DNA of 53,519 nucleotides from positions 1,052-54,570 of the forward strand of contig NZ_JQEY01000011.1 in assembly GCF_000743715.1 (NCBI RefSeq), read 5' to 3'. Under the pieces are notes generated by a model that made no database searches, was not told the origin of the DNA, and saw only the letters and a program-made list of their open reading frames with translations. Source of the DNA: Palleronia rufa. Lineage in GTDB: Bacteria; Pseudomonadota; Alphaproteobacteria; Rhodobacterales; Rhodobacteraceae. Below are positions 24,484 to 34,700 of the stretch, piece by piece. How positions within the stretch are numbered: position 1 is the stretch's first letter; each line of letters begins with the position of its first letter. The position numbers and the translations under genes are program-made.

Positions 24484-25011
24484 ATGGCCCAGATCGATTC
24501 CCGACCCGATACGCTTCACGTCTTTGCGGTGGATGCCACGATGGAAAGGGCTGAGGCGCTGGCCGCCGACGGCGCGGCTCTCTCCGCGGCGCTCGGCGGC
24601 ATAGAGGTAGAGCCTGACCGCGCCCATGTCATCGACACCCGCCCGCTGGGCGATCTCGGCCTGTCGACCTTTCTTGTGGAGGGCGAGGCCGCCGACGCCG
24701 ACGCCGTGCGGCCCGACGCCGCGCGGCTCGACGCGCGCCGGGGTCCGGTCCTGATCCTGCGCACCGGCGCGGTCCGGCAGGCCATCACGGCCTCCGCCCC
24801 GCTGAGCCACCTGGGAAGCTACCCGATGGCCGGCACCACGCCCGTCGGCCCGCCGATCCGCACCGGTTCGGCCGAAGGCACGGCCTCCGGCACCCCCGCC
24901 GGGACCGCGGATCCCGCCGCGGCCCGCCGCCGGTCCTCCGGGCTGGTGGCGATGCTGGCGCTTGTCGCCGCACTTCTGGTGGTGGTGATCGTGTTCCTGG
25001 TCGCCATCTAA
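24484..25011 (+). CDS. tail-anchored membrane protein, unknown, between pyrB and pyrC'
   Basis: This 175-residue protein has a soluble alpha/beta-looking domain of about 110 residues (MAQIDSRPDTLHVFAVDATM ... GPVLILRTGAVRQA), a Gly/Thr/Ala-rich linker, a basic patch (AAARRRSS) and one C-terminal membrane segment (GLVAMLALVAALLVVVIVFLVA) ending at residue 175. That predicts an N-terminal cytoplasmic domain anchored by its tail. GGAGGT stands before the ATG. Its codon-position GC pattern fits a real gene. I do not recognise the family. Its place between two pyrimidine genes may be chance or may link ATCase to the membrane. Confidence 0.75.
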   Translation: MAQIDSRPDTLHVFAVDATMERAEALAADGAALSAALGGIEVEPDRAHVIDTRPLGDLGLSTFLVEGEAADADAVRPDAARLDARRGPVLILRTGAVRQAITASAPLSHLGSYPMAGTTPVGPPIRTGSAEGTASGTPAGTADPAAARRRSSGLVAMLALVAALLVVVIVFLVAI

Positions 25012-25443
25012 TCCCCCACCGCCCGAGCGGACGGAACGGCCGCCCAAAATGACCCTCCCCGACGCTCGCCGGGGACGGGTCGCACCAGGACGGGCCACGC
25101 AGCCCGGCCCTCCCCGCGCGCGGCCGAGCGGCATCGGCCCGACCCTTCCCCGGCCCACCGCGTGCCGGATCCGCCGCACCCGCGGTCCGCCACATGTCTC
25201 TGCTCGCCGCGGGCCTCACCGCCACACGCCCGGTCCGACACACGGAATAGCCCACCGCGCGCCTGCACAGGCACGGCGCGGGCATCCGTCCCCACCGCCG
25301 CAGGCCGCTCCGCGCTTGGGCACCCGGCCGCCCCATGGCCGCGCCGCAGCCCTCCGGGCCCCGCCGCGCCGGTCGCGCCCCCCTCCCATTGCCCAGCGCG
25401 CCCGCGCGTCGTATCGGTCGCCCGCCCGGACCGGAGACGCGCC
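25012..25443. other. non-coding gap upstream of pyrC'
   Basis: This stretch of 432 very GC-rich bases shows no convincing gene on either strand. Open frames here lack homology and ribosome-binding sites. I see no strong hairpin and no clear promoter. Confidence 0.5.
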
Positions 25444-26703
25444 ATGGACCTGATCTTCCACAACGCCCGCCTGATCGACCCGGACCGGGGCGAGCGGTCG
25501 GGCGATCTCTGCGTCACGCGGGGCCGGATCGCCACCGCTCCCGCCGCCGGCGCGACCCTTGTCGACTGCGCCGGGAAATGCCTGGCGCCCGGCATCGTCG
25601 ATCTGGGCGTGAAGGTCTCCGAACCGGGTGAGCGCCACAAGGAAAGCTTCCGCTCCGCCGGGCGCGCCGCCGCCCGCGGCGGCGTCACCACCATCGTCAC
25701 CCGCCCGGACACCGACCCGGCCATCGACACGCCGGAGGTGCTCGAATTCGTCTCCCGCCGCGGCCAGGCCGATGCCGCCGTGAACGTCCTGCCCATGGCC
25801 GCGCTCACCAAGGGCCGCCAGGGTCGGGAAATGACCGAAATCGGCCTGCTGATGGACGCCGGCGCCGTCGCCTTCACCGATTGCGACCGGGTCGTGGCCG
25901 ACACACGGGTGCTGTCGCGCGCGCTGACCTATGCCGCGGGGCTGGGCGCGCTGGTCATCGGCCATGTGCAGGAGCCGGGGCTGAGCCGCGGGGCCGCCGC
26001 GACCTCCGGCCGGTTCGCGTCGCTCTGCGGCCTGCCCGCGGCGCCCTCCATGGCCGAGCGCATGGGCCTCGACCGCGACATCTCGCTGATCGAGATGACC
26101 GGCGCGCGCTATCACGCGGACCAGATCACCTCGGCCCGCGCCCTGCCGGCGCTGGAACGCGCCAAGGCCAACGGACTCGACATCACGGCGGGGGTCGGCA
26201 TCCACCACCTGACGCTGAACGAATTCGACATCGCCGGCTACAAGACCTTCTTCAAGCTCAAGCCGCCGCTGCGCTCGGAGGACGACCGCATCGCCGCGGT
26301 CGAGGCGGTGGCCAGCGGGCTGATCGACGTGATCTGTTCCATGCACACGCCCCAGGACGAGGAAAGCAAACGCCTGCCCTTCGAAGAGGCCGCATCGGGC
26401 GCCGTGGGGCTGGAAACCCTGCTGCCGGCCGCCCTGCGGCTGGTCCATGCCGGGCACATGGACCTGGCCGCGCTCTGGCGCGCGCTGGCGCGCAACCCCG
26501 CCCGCCGCCTCGGCCTCAACGCGGGCCACCTGGGCACCGGCGCGCCGGCCGATCTGGTGCTCTTCGATCCCGACGCGCCCTTCGTCCTCGACCGGTTCGC
26601 ACTGGCATCGAAATCCAAGAACACCCCGTTCGACGGCGCCCGGATGCAGGGCCGGGTCCTTGGCACCTGGGTCGGGGGCCGGCGGATCCACCCCCAGGGC
26701 TGA
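25444..26703 (+). CDS. pyrC: dihydroorotase-like protein lacking metal ligands (PyrC'/PyrX type)
   Basis: The 419-residue protein has the class I dihydroorotase fold and clear overall similarity ([75 protein letters not shown]). The zinc-binding D-x-H-x-H-x-R motif reads D-L-G-V-K-V-S at 53-59, so both His and the substrate Arg are gone. The usual catalytic D-H-A-P reads M-H-T-P. It is therefore probably catalytically inactive, as known for PyrC' subunits that hold ATCase together in Pseudomonas. Another gene elsewhere should encode the active enzyme. Automated annotation would call it dihydroorotase. Confidence 0.88.
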   Translation: MDLIFHNARLIDPDRGERSGDLCVTRGRIATAPAAGATLVDCAGKCLAPGIVDLGVKVSEPGERHKESFRSAGRAAARGGVTTIVTRPDTDPAIDTPEVLEFVSRRGQADAAVNVLPMAALTKGRQGREMTEIGLLMDAGAVAFTDCDRVVADTRVLSRALTYAAGLGALVIGHVQEPGLSRGAAATSGRFASLCGLPAAPSMAERMGLDRDISLIEMTGARYHADQITSARALPALERAKANGLDITAGVGIHHLTLNEFDIAGYKTFFKLKPPLRSEDDRIAAVEAVASGLIDVICSMHTPQDEESKRLPFEEAASGAVGLETLLPAALRLVHAGHMDLAALWRALARNPARRLGLNAGHLGTGAPADLVLFDPDAPFVLDRFALASKSKNTPFDGARMQGRVLGTWVGGRRIHPQG

Positions 26704-27125
26704 GCGCACCAGCCTACCCGCCCATCCGGGACACGCCCGGACGGCTTCGGGGAGCCGCCATGCCGCCGATCGCGCCGACGGACGCGCCCGGAACCGCACC
26801 CCCGCCGCGGCACCGACCCCGCGGACCGCAAAGAGCCGGCCGCCGCCCGGCACCGGGACGGCCCCCGACACCACCCGGTCCCGTGCCACGGCGCACCCGG
26901 TCCCCCGGCGGATCGACGGCCGCCCTCCCCGCCATCGGCCGCGGCCCCAGCCTGCCCCAGCGAAACCTCACGGCACACCGGCAATCCCGTTCCGTCCCGA
27001 CGCCGGCGCCCGTTCGCGCGAACACGCCCGCCACGCCCGCGCCCTGCCGTATCGGCCCCCCGGCAGAGGTCGCCAGCCACCGCCGCGTCTGGAACCCCCC
27101 GGCCCGACGCGCTACTCTCCGCCCC
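26704..27125. other. non-coding gap after pyrC' with a hairpin
   Basis: I see no gene in these bases. A hairpin lies 18 bases past the pyrC' stop: CCATCCGGG (26722-26730) pairs with CCCGGACGG (26736-26744) with one mismatch, loop ACACG. It is a possible terminator, although no T run follows. The rest is GC-rich, low-complexity DNA. Confidence 0.5.
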
Positions 27126-27911
27126 ATGCCCCTGGCCGACTCAACCGACGCCGATGCCCGTGCCGACGCCCTCGCGGCGCTCGGCTGGCAGGTCGATCTG
27201 GGCGCCGACGAGGCCATCGAGGACACGCCCGTCGACCGCTATCAGCTCGCCCTCCGCCGCCCCGCGCCGGACCCCGGGGCGCCGCGCGCCGACCCCGCGT
27301 CCACGCCGCCGCACGCCGGCGGGCCGCCCGATCCCGCCGCCGCGGCAGAGGCCGCGGCGGGCGCGGCGGGCGACCTTGCCGGGCTGCGTGCCGCCATGGC
27401 CGCCTTCGAGGGCTGCGAGCTCAAGCGCGGCGCCCGCAATCTGGTGTTCTCCGACGGCGACCCGGCCGCGCGCGTGATGATCGTCGGAGAGGCCCCGGGC
27501 CGGGACGAGGACCTCCAGGGCAAGCCCTTCGTCGGCCGGGCGGGCCGGCTCCTCGACCGCATGTTCGCCGCCATCGGCCTGTCCCGCGCGGGCGGCAGCC
27601 TCTACCTCACCAACGTCCTGCCCTGGCGCCCGCCCCAGAACCGGGAGCCCACGGCCGATGAGATCGCCATGCTGCGCCCGTTCCTCGCCCGCCACGTCGC
27701 CTTGGCGGACCCCCAGATCCTGGTCGTCGTCGGCAACATCTCCGCCCAGGCGCTGCTGGGGCGCCGCGGCATCCTCAAGCTCCGCGGCCAGTGGACCGAT
27801 GCGCTGGGGCGTCCCGCCCTGCCGATGACCCACCCCGCCTACCTGCTGCGCCAGCCGCTGGCCAAGCGCGACGCCTGGGCCGACCTGCTGTCGCTCAAGG
27901 CGCGGCTGTGA
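27126..27911 (+). CDS. uracil-DNA glycosylase, family 4-like, without Fe-S cysteines
   Basis: It removes uracil from DNA to start base-excision repair. In 261 residues, motif 1 is [20 protein letters not shown] (121-140) and motif 2 is [11 protein letters not shown] near 236. The N-terminal 90 residues are Ala/Pro-rich with a [14 protein letters not shown] segment typical of alphaproteobacterial homologues. Family 4 enzymes bind a 4Fe-4S cluster through four Cys. Here only one Cys exists (EGCELK, 97), and the position of the third is Trp in NVLPWRPP. The protein is thus a cluster-less member, or a diverged homologue of uncertain activity. It overlaps the next gene by 4 bp. Confidence 0.85.
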   Translation: MPLADSTDADARADALAALGWQVDLGADEAIEDTPVDRYQLALRRPAPDPGAPRADPASTPPHAGGPPDPAAAAEAAAGAAGDLAGLRAAMAAFEGCELKRGARNLVFSDGDPAARVMIVGEAPGRDEDLQGKPFVGRAGRLLDRMFAAIGLSRAGGSLYLTNVLPWRPPQNREPTADEIAMLRPFLARHVALADPQILVVVGNISAQALLGRRGILKLRGQWTDALGRPALPMTHPAYLLRQPLAKRDAWADLLSLKARL

Positions 27912-28498
27912 GGATCCTCGCGGTCTCCGACCTGCATCTCGACGCCGCCGCCGCCGACGCGCTCCTGTCGGCCGCACCGGCCGCCGACCTGATCCTGGCG
28001 GCCGGCGATTTCGCCGACAATCACCGCGGCCTCGCGCGCTACATGGACCGCCTCGCCCCGCTCGCGGACCGCATGATCTGCGTCCCCGGCAACAACGAGA
28101 CCGAGTCCGCACTCCGCGACGCCACCGCCGCCACCGTGCTCCACGGCCAGACCACCCGCGCCCACGGCCTCGCCATCGCCGGGCTGGGCGGCGGCGTGCC
28201 CCCGCTCCCGCCGCAGCCCTGGGGCAGCTGGGACCTGTCGGAGGACCAGGCCCGCACCGCCCTCGACCCGATCGACGGCGCGGACATCCTGATCACCCAT
28301 TCGCCCCCCGCGGGTCTCGGCGACAACCACGCCAGCCTCGGCCGGATCGGTTCGACCGCCATAAAGGACGCGCTGCTGCGCCTGGCTCCCCGGCTCGCCG
28401 TCTTCGGCCATGTCCACGACTGCTGGGGTGAGACCGGCACGCTGGGCACAACCCATTGGAGAAATCTGGGGCCGCAGCCGGTCTGGTTCACCCTCTGA
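27908..28498 (+). CDS. metallophosphoesterase (calcineurin-like)
   Basis: The 196-residue protein starts at a GTG overlapping the udg stop (GTGA). Metal-site motifs occur in order: D-x-H in AVSDLHLD (8 and 10), GD in [12 protein letters not shown] in VPGNNETE (the family's GNHD variant), H in [10 protein letters not shown], and GHVHD in [10 protein letters not shown]. The size and motifs fit small phosphodiesterases of the YfcE/ICC-like type. The substrate is unknown. It is translationally coupled to the uracil-DNA glycosylase. Confidence 0.87.
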   Translation: MRILAVSDLHLDAAAADALLSAAPAADLILAAGDFADNHRGLARYMDRLAPLADRMICVPGNNETESALRDATAATVLHGQTTRAHGLAIAGLGGGVPPLPPQPWGSWDLSEDQARTALDPIDGADILITHSPPAGLGDNHASLGRIGSTAIKDALLRLAPRLAVFGHVHDCWGETGTLGTTHWRNLGPQPVWFTL

Positions 28499-28556
28499 CC
28501 CTTGGCACGGCAGGCCCGCGCCTTACCCTCTGACGCGATCTCGCAAGGAACCGATC

Positions 28557-29375
28557 ATGAGCGACTACACCCCGCCCCGCGTCTGGACATGGGAAAAGGA
28601 GTCCGGCGGCACATGGGCCAGCCAGAACCGCCCCATCGCCGGACCGACCCACGACAAGGACCTGCCCAGGGGCGACCACCCCTACCAGCTCTATTCCATG
28701 GGCACGCCCAACGGGCAGAAGGTCACCATCCTGTTCGAGGAACTCCTCGCCGCCGGCCATCCCACGGAATACGACGCCTGGCTCATCGACATCTCGGAAG
28801 GCGACCAGTTCGGCTCCGGCTTCGTGGCCGTGAACCCGAACTCCAAGATCCCGGCGCTGATGGACCACACCGGCGACACGCCGGTGCGCCTGTTCGAAAG
28901 CGCCGCGATCCTGCTGCACCTGGCCGAGCGCTACGACGCCTTCCTCGGCCCCGACCGCCCCGAGATGCTCTCCTGGCTGTTCTGGCTCCAGGGCGCCGCG
29001 CCCTATCTCGGCGGCGGCTTCGGCCATTTCTACGCCTACGCGCCGGAGCCGATGGAATATCCCATCGACCGCTACGCCATGGAGACCAAGCGCCAGCTCG
29101 ACGTGCTCGACCGGCACCTGGCCGACCGCCGCTTCCTCGCAGGCGACAGCTACACCATCGCCGACATCGCCACCTTCCCCTGGTACGGCCGGCTGGTGTT
29201 CGGCAAGGCCTACGACGCGGGCGAGTTCCTGTCGGTCCAGGACTACACCCACGTCCTGCGCTGGGCCCATGAGATCGACGCCCGCCCGGCCGTCCGACGC
29301 GGCACCCGCGTGAACCGCACCGGCGACGATCCGTCCTTCGTGCGCGAACGCCACGCCGCATCGGATCTCGACTGA
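28557..29375 (+). CDS. yghU: YghU-type glutathione S-transferase / disulfide reductase
   Basis: The 272-residue protein has a long N-terminal extension (YTPPRVWTWEKESGGTWA) typical of the nu-class YghU/YfcG group. It then has a thioredoxin fold (QLYSMGTPNGQKVTILFEEL; NPNSKIPALMDH; LFESAAILLHLAERY with the glutathione-binding E-S) and a helical C-terminal domain (YTIADIATFPWYGRL, the N-capping box and hydrophobic staple). Such enzymes bind two glutathiones and reduce disulfides or organic peroxides. AAGGAACC precedes the ATG. A hairpin repeat element follows the stop. Confidence 0.9.
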   Translation: MSDYTPPRVWTWEKESGGTWASQNRPIAGPTHDKDLPRGDHPYQLYSMGTPNGQKVTILFEELLAAGHPTEYDAWLIDISEGDQFGSGFVAVNPNSKIPALMDHTGDTPVRLFESAAILLHLAERYDAFLGPDRPEMLSWLFWLQGAAPYLGGGFGHFYAYAPEPMEYPIDRYAMETKRQLDVLDRHLADRRFLAGDSYTIADIATFPWYGRLVFGKAYDAGEFLSVQDYTHVLRWAHEIDARPAVRRGTRVNRTGDDPSFVRERHAASDLD

Positions 29376-29376
29376 G

Positions 29377-29432
29377 CTTCATCTTTCCGCAAATATCCCG
29401 GGGGGCGGCGCAGCCGCGGGGGCAGCGCCCCC
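29377..29432. terminator. repeat-type terminator element, copy 1
   Basis: CTTCATCTTTCCG followed by AAATATCCCGGGG begins two bases after the yghU stop. It is followed by the hairpin GGGGGC AGC GCCCCC (29418-29432). The same words and a similar hairpin recur at 37972-38017. I recognise this as a dispersed intergenic element in Rhodobacterales. Its role as a terminator is inferred from position and structure. Confidence 0.6.
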
Positions 29433-29503
29433 TCCCCGGCCCCCGCAGGACCCCCCCCCGAGCCCGCCAATGAGCCCGCCAATGAACCGCCCGTGAGCCG
29501 CCC

Positions 29504-30046
29504 ATGAGCCGCATCGACACCACCCGGGACTTCATCCCCTGCCGGATCGCGGTGCTCAGCGTCAGCGACACGCGCGGGCCCGAAGACGACCGCTCCGGCG
29601 ACACGCTCGTCGCGCGTCTCACCGGCGCCGGGCACACCCTTGCCGGCCGCGCGCTCCTGCGCGACGACCGCGCCGCCATCGCGGCACAGCTCCGCGCCTG
29701 GTGCGACGGCGGCGGCATCGACGTGGTGATCAGCACCGGCGGCACCGGCCTGACCGGGCGCGACGTCACCGTAGAGGCCCACCGCGACGTCTACGAAAAG
29801 GAGATCGACGCCTTCGGCACGGTCTTTACCATGGTCTCCATGGCCAAGATCGGCACCTCCGCCGTCCAGTCCCGCGCCTGCGGCGGGGTGCGGGGCGGCA
29901 CCTATCTCTTCGCCCTGCCCGGCTCCACCGGGGCCTGTATCGACGCCTGGGACCAGATCCTGTCGCTCCAGCTCGACTACCGCCACCGGCCCTGCAACTT
30001 CGTCGAGATCCTGCCCCGCCTCGACGAACACCGCCGCCGCAAGTGA
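29504..30046 (+). CDS. moaB: molybdenum cofactor biosynthesis protein B
   Basis: The 180-residue protein has the MoaB/MogA fold. IAVLSVSDTRGPEDDRSGDTL is the N-terminal strand with the conserved Asp and Ser-Gly. IDVVISTGGTGLTGRDVT is the MPT-binding loop. FRM-like FGTVFTMVSMAKIGTSAVQSRA and LFALPGSTGACIDAW complete the site. It probably adenylylates molybdopterin or assists that step before molybdenum insertion. No other moa genes are adjacent. ATG-rich sequence before the start gives alternatives, but homology begins close to MSRIDTTRDF. Confidence 0.9.
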   Translation: MSRIDTTRDFIPCRIAVLSVSDTRGPEDDRSGDTLVARLTGAGHTLAGRALLRDDRAAIAAQLRAWCDGGGIDVVISTGGTGLTGRDVTVEAHRDVYEKEIDAFGTVFTMVSMAKIGTSAVQSRACGGVRGGTYLFALPGSTGACIDAWDQILSLQLDYRHRPCNFVEILPRLDEHRRRK

Positions 30047-30172
30047 CCCGCGACGATTGACCGCCGCCGCACGCGACGGAAAAGCCCCGCCCTGACGTAT
30101 CGGTGACAGCGCCACGGCTTCCGCGCCCCGCGGCCGCGGTCTATAGTCCGGTCGGTCGAACAGGGTTCACGA

Positions 30173-31654
30173 ATGCGATTTTTCAGCCGGGCGCTCACCG
30201 GCCTTCTCCTCAGCGCGCTGACCCTCGGGCTTCTGGCCTTCGCGGCACTGACGCTTGAGGGCGCGCTCCGCGACCGCGCCGCGCGCGACCCCGGCGCCCG
30301 CGCCGCCCGGGAACAGGTCTTCGCCGCCAATGTCGTCACCGTCGCGCCCCGGACGCTGACCCCGGTCCTGGCCACCTTCGGTGAGATCCGCGCCCGCCGG
30401 AACCTTGAGATCCGCGCCACCGCCCCCGGCCGGGTGGTGGAGATCGGGGACGGCGTGGAAGACGGCGGACAGGTGCGCCAGGGCCAGCTCATCGTCGCCA
30501 TCGACCCCAGCGATGCGGAAACCGCCCTGGCCCTCGCCCGGGCCGACCTCACCGACGCGCAAGCCGAACGCGACGATGCCGAGCGCGCGCTGACCCTCGC
30601 CGCCGACGACCTGCAGGCCGCCCGCGACCAGTCGGACCTGCGCGACCGCGCGCTGGCCCGCCAGCGCGACCTGGAGTCCCGCGGCGTCGGCACCGCCGCC
30701 ACGGTGGAGGAGTCCGAATTCGCCGCCGCCGCCGCCCGCCAGCAGGTCGTCTCGCGCCGCCAGGCGGAGGCGCAGGCGCAGGCCCGTCTCGCCCAGGCCG
30801 AAACCCAGCTGTCGCGCCGCCGGGTGGCGCTGGACGAGGCCGCGCGCGCGCTGGACGAAACCCGCGTCACCGCCGCCTTCGACGGCACGATCTCGGACCT
30901 CGACGTGTCGCTCGGCGGTCTGGTCAGCCAGAACGAACGGCTGGCCGACCTCATCGACCCCGGCGCGCTGGAAATCGCCTTCCGCGTCTCCACCGCCGAC
31001 TACATGCGGCTTCTCGATGCCGACGGCCGCCTCGCCGCGCGGGACGCGGAGGTGGTGCTCGACCTCGGGGCCACCGACCTGTCCTCGCCCGCCACCATCA
31101 CCCGCGAATCCCCCGCCGTGGCAGAGGGCGAAAGCGGCCGCCGGCTCTTTGCCCGGCTGGAGGCGCCGCGCGGCTTCCGCCCGGGCGATTTCGCCCGCAT
31201 CCGCATCTCCGAACCGCCGCTCCGGAACGTCGCGCGCCTGCCCGCGGCGGCCGTCGGCCCCTCCGGCGGCGTGCTCCTGCTGGACGACGACGACCGCCTG
31301 ACCCCCGCCACGGTCGAGCCGCTGCGCAGCCAGGGCGACACGGTGATCGTCCGCGCCCCGGACCTCGCCGGCCGGGAGGTCGTGGCCGAACGCTCGCCGC
31401 TGCTGGGCGCCGGGATCAAGGTCCGTCCGCTGCGCCAGGACGCGCCGCCGCAAGAGGCCGGGGACGGCACCCAGGACACCGCCGAGGCGGAGATGCTGGA
31501 ACTGACCCCGGAGCGCCGCGCCGCCCTGATCGCAGTGGTCGAATCGGACCGGACCATGGCCGACGACGCCAGGGCCCGCCTGCTGGCCCAGCTGCGCGAG
31601 GGGCCGGTCCCCGCCCGCATGGTCGAGCGCCTCGAAGGCGCGCGCGGCGGATGA
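30173..31654 (+). CDS. RND efflux periplasmic adaptor (membrane fusion protein)
   Basis: The 493-residue protein has an N-terminal signal anchor (FSRALTGLLLSALTLGLLAFAAL). Next come a beta-barrel/lipoyl half-motif (ATAPGRVVEIGDGVEDGGQVRQGQLI), a long coiled-coil hairpin rich in Ala, Arg, Asp and Glu (about 110-225), the second lipoyl half (RVTAAFDGTISDLDVSLGGLVSQ) and a barrel domain. The C-terminal 60 residues are acidic (LTPERRAALIAVVESDRTMAD), an extension longer than in AcrA. It should link the RND pump encoded 118 bp downstream to an outer-membrane channel, which is not encoded here. Confidence 0.88.
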   Translation: MRFFSRALTGLLLSALTLGLLAFAALTLEGALRDRAARDPGARAAREQVFAANVVTVAPRTLTPVLATFGEIRARRNLEIRATAPGRVVEIGDGVEDGGQVRQGQLIVAIDPSDAETALALARADLTDAQAERDDAERALTLAADDLQAARDQSDLRDRALARQRDLESRGVGTAATVEESEFAAAAARQQVVSRRQAEAQAQARLAQAETQLSRRRVALDEAARALDETRVTAAFDGTISDLDVSLGGLVSQNERLADLIDPGALEIAFRVSTADYMRLLDADGRLAARDAEVVLDLGATDLSSPATITRESPAVAEGESGRRLFARLEAPRGFRPGDFARIRISEPPLRNVARLPAAAVGPSGGVLLLDDDDRLTPATVEPLRSQGDTVIVRAPDLAGREVVAERSPLLGAGIKVRPLRQDAPPQEAGDGTQDTAEAEMLELTPERRAALIAVVESDRTMADDARARLLAQLREGPVPARMVERLEGARGG

Positions 31655-31691
31655 TCCCGGCCGCGCCCGCCGCGACGCGCCCGCCGCGTTC

Positions 31692-31733
31692 CCGCCCGCC
31701 GGGTTTCCGCCCGCCGGGTTTCCGCCTGCCGGG
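31692..31733 (+). repeat. 15-bp tandem repeat, 2.8 copies
   Basis: CCGCCCGCCGGGTTT is repeated at 31692, 31707 and, partly, 31722 in the 118-bp gap between the adaptor and pump genes. It may be slippage-prone. It separates the pump from a normal ribosome-binding site, since none is evident before the ATG at 31773. Confidence 0.7.
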
Positions 31734-31772
31734 CCGGCCGCGGCGCCCGGACCCGCGCCGCCGGTCCGGCGG

Positions 31773-34700
31773 ATGCGCGCGATGAGGGATTTCGGACCCG
31801 TCTCCGGGCTGCTGTCCTATTTCGCCCGCCACCGGACGGCGGCGAACCTGCTGTTGCTGATGATGATCGGCCTCGGCGCCGCCGCCCTGCCCAACATGCG
31901 CGCGCAGTTCTTTCCCGACGTCGTCTCCGATGAGATCGACGTCACCGTCGTCTGGCCCGGCGCCGGGGCAGAGGCGGTGGACGCCGCCGTGCTGGCGGTG
32001 CTGGAGCCTGCGCTGCTGGCCGTGGAGGGCGTCGCCGGCACCTCCGCGCGGGCCACCGAAGGCCGCGCGTCGATCGCGATAGAGTTCGAGCCCGGCTGGG
32101 ACATGTCCCGCGCCAGCGCCGACGTGGAGACCGCGCTCGACAGCGTCGGCGACCTGCCCGACGCCGCCGAGGATCCGGAGGTCAGCCGCGGCGGCTGGCG
32201 CGACCGGGTGACCGATGTGGTCATCACCGGACCGGTGGACGTCGCCCAGCTGGGCCGCATCGCGGACGGCTTCGTGACAGAGCTGTTCCGCCGCGGCGTG
32301 ACCCAGACCACCATCCAGGGCCTCGCCGCGCCCGAAACCGTGGTCGAGGTTCCGTCCCTGACCCTGGTGCAGTACGGCCTGAGCCTTGCCGACATCGCCG
32401 CCGCCATCGCCGCCGAAACCGACGCCGCCGCCGCCGGCGACATCGGCGGCACCGCCCGCGTCCGCGCCGGCACCGAAAAGCGCAGCGCCGACCAGATAGA
32501 GCGCATCGCCCTGCGCTCCCGCGACGACGGCCCGCCGCTGACCATCGGCGACGTGGCCAGCGTCACCGTCGCCGGGGCGAACCGCGCGCAGGCCTTCTAC
32601 GTCGGCGACGACCCGGCCGTGTCGATCCGGGTGGACCGCTCGGCCCGCGGCGACGCCCTGGGCATCCAGGCGGAGGTCGAGGCCGTCGCCGCCGACCTGG
32701 CCGCGTCGCTGCCCCGGGACACCCGCATCGACCTGATCCGCGGCCGCGCCGAATACATCTCCGGCCGGCTGGAGATCCTGCTGGAGAACGGCGCCCTCGG
32801 CCTCGCCCTCGTGGTCGGTCTGCTGTTCCTGTTTCTCAACGCGCGCATCGCCTTCTGGGTGGCCGCCGGCATCCCGGTGGCGATGACCGCCGCCATCGCG
32901 CTGATGTACGCGGCCGGCATCACCATCAACATGGTCTCGCTCTTCGCGCTCATCATCACCCTGGGGATCGTCGTGGACGACGCCATCGTGGTGGGCGAGC
33001 ACGCCGATTTCCGCGTCCGCCGTCTGAAGGAGGATCCGGTCACCGCCGCCGAACGCGCCGCGGCGCGCATGTTCGCGCCGGTGTTCTCGGCCACGATCAC
33101 CACCGTCATCGCCTTCTTCGGGCTGATCGTCATCGGCGGCACCTTCGGCACGTTGATCGCCGACATCCCCTTCACCGTCATCGTGGTTCTGCTGGCCAGC
33201 CTGGTGGAATGCTTCCTGATCCTGCCCAACCACCTCGGCCACGCGCTGGCCCACAGCGCAAGGGAGCACTGGTACGACGCCCCCTCGCGCGCGATGAACC
33301 GCGGCTTCGGCTGGCTCAGGGACACCGCCTTCCGCCCGCTCATGCGGCTCGTCGTCGTGGCCCGCTATCCGGTGCTGGCCGGCGCCGTGGTGCTTCTGGC
33401 CCTTCAGGCGGTGCTCTTCGTATCCGGCCAGGTCCAGTGGCGCTTTTTCAGCGCCCCGGAGCGTGGCTCGATCACCGGCAACTTCGCCATGCAGGCCGGC
33501 GCCACCCGTGCGGACACCCGCGAACAGCTGACGCTGATCCAGCAGACCCTCGACGAGCTGGGCGCCACCTACGCCCGGGACTACGGCGCCGATCCCATCG
33601 CCTACGCCATGGCAGAGATCGGCGGCACCGCCGGGCGCGGCCTGTCGGGCGTGGAGAACACCGATGAGGACCTGCTCGGCGCGATCTCGATCGAACTCAT
33701 CGACCCGGACCTGCGGCCCTATTCCTCCTTCGATTTCGTCGCCGCCCTCCAGGACGCGGTGATCCGCCACCCCCGCCTGCAGGAGCTCAGCTTCCGCGGC
33801 TGGCGGGCCGGACCGGGGGGCGACGCCATAGACGTGCGCATCTCCGGGGCCCAGACCCAGGTCCTAAAAGATGCCGCCGAGGCGCTGAAGGCGGAGCTGG
33901 CCGGCTTCGGCGAAGTCTCGGCGCTGGAGGACACGCTGGCCTACGACAAGCGCGAGCTGATCCTCGACCTCACCCCCCGGGGCGAGGCGCTGGGCTTTTC
34001 CATCGACCGGATCGGCGCCATCCTGCGCGACCGGCTGGAGGGGATAGAGGCCGCGACCTATCCCGACGGCACCCGGTCCGCCACGATCCGCGTCGAACTC
34101 CCCGAGGACGAGAAGACCGCCGATTTCCTCGACCGCGTGGTGCTGCCCTCGCCCTCCGGCGGCGTCGCGCAGCTTGCCGATCTGGTCACCGTCACCGCGC
34201 GGGACGGGTTCTCGACCATCCGCCGCGAGAACGGCGTGCGCGAGGTGTCCGTCACCGGCGACCTGGCCGAGGACGACCCCGCCCGCGCCGCGCAGATCAT
34301 GGACACCCTCTCGGCCAGCATCCTGCCCGCGCTGCGGGAACGCTTCGGCGTCACCACCGACCTCGCCGGCCTGTCCGAGGACGAGGACGCGTTCCTCACC
34401 GACGCGCTGATCGGCTTCGTGCTCTGTCTGGGCGGGATCTACCTGACGCTGGCCTGGATCTTCGCCAGCTGGACCCGGCCGCTGGTGGTCATGGGGGTGA
34501 TCCCGTTCGGCCTGGTGGGCGCGATCTGGGGCCACTACGTCTGGGACGTGCCCCTGTCGATGTTCTCGGTCGTCGGGCTGATCGGCATGACCGGCATCAT
34601 CATCAACGATTCCATCGTTCTGGTGACCACCGTGGATGAGTATGCCGCCACGCGCGGGTTGCGCCCGGCCATCGTCGATGCCGCCTGCGACCGCCTGCGC

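Noticed and set aside
22517-25179. Minus-strand frames of about 590-645 codons with repeated Gly/Arg/Ala units across pyrB and the 73/77-bp array
   Set aside because: The repeats in the 'protein' come from the DNA tandem array, and the frame runs antisense through pyrB. This is an effect of GC bias, not a repetitive protein gene.
31416-33770. 784-codon minus-strand frame opposite the RND pump
   Set aside because: It mirrors a clear RND gene and has composition typical of an antisense frame (His, Gly, Asp, Val rich) with no domain.
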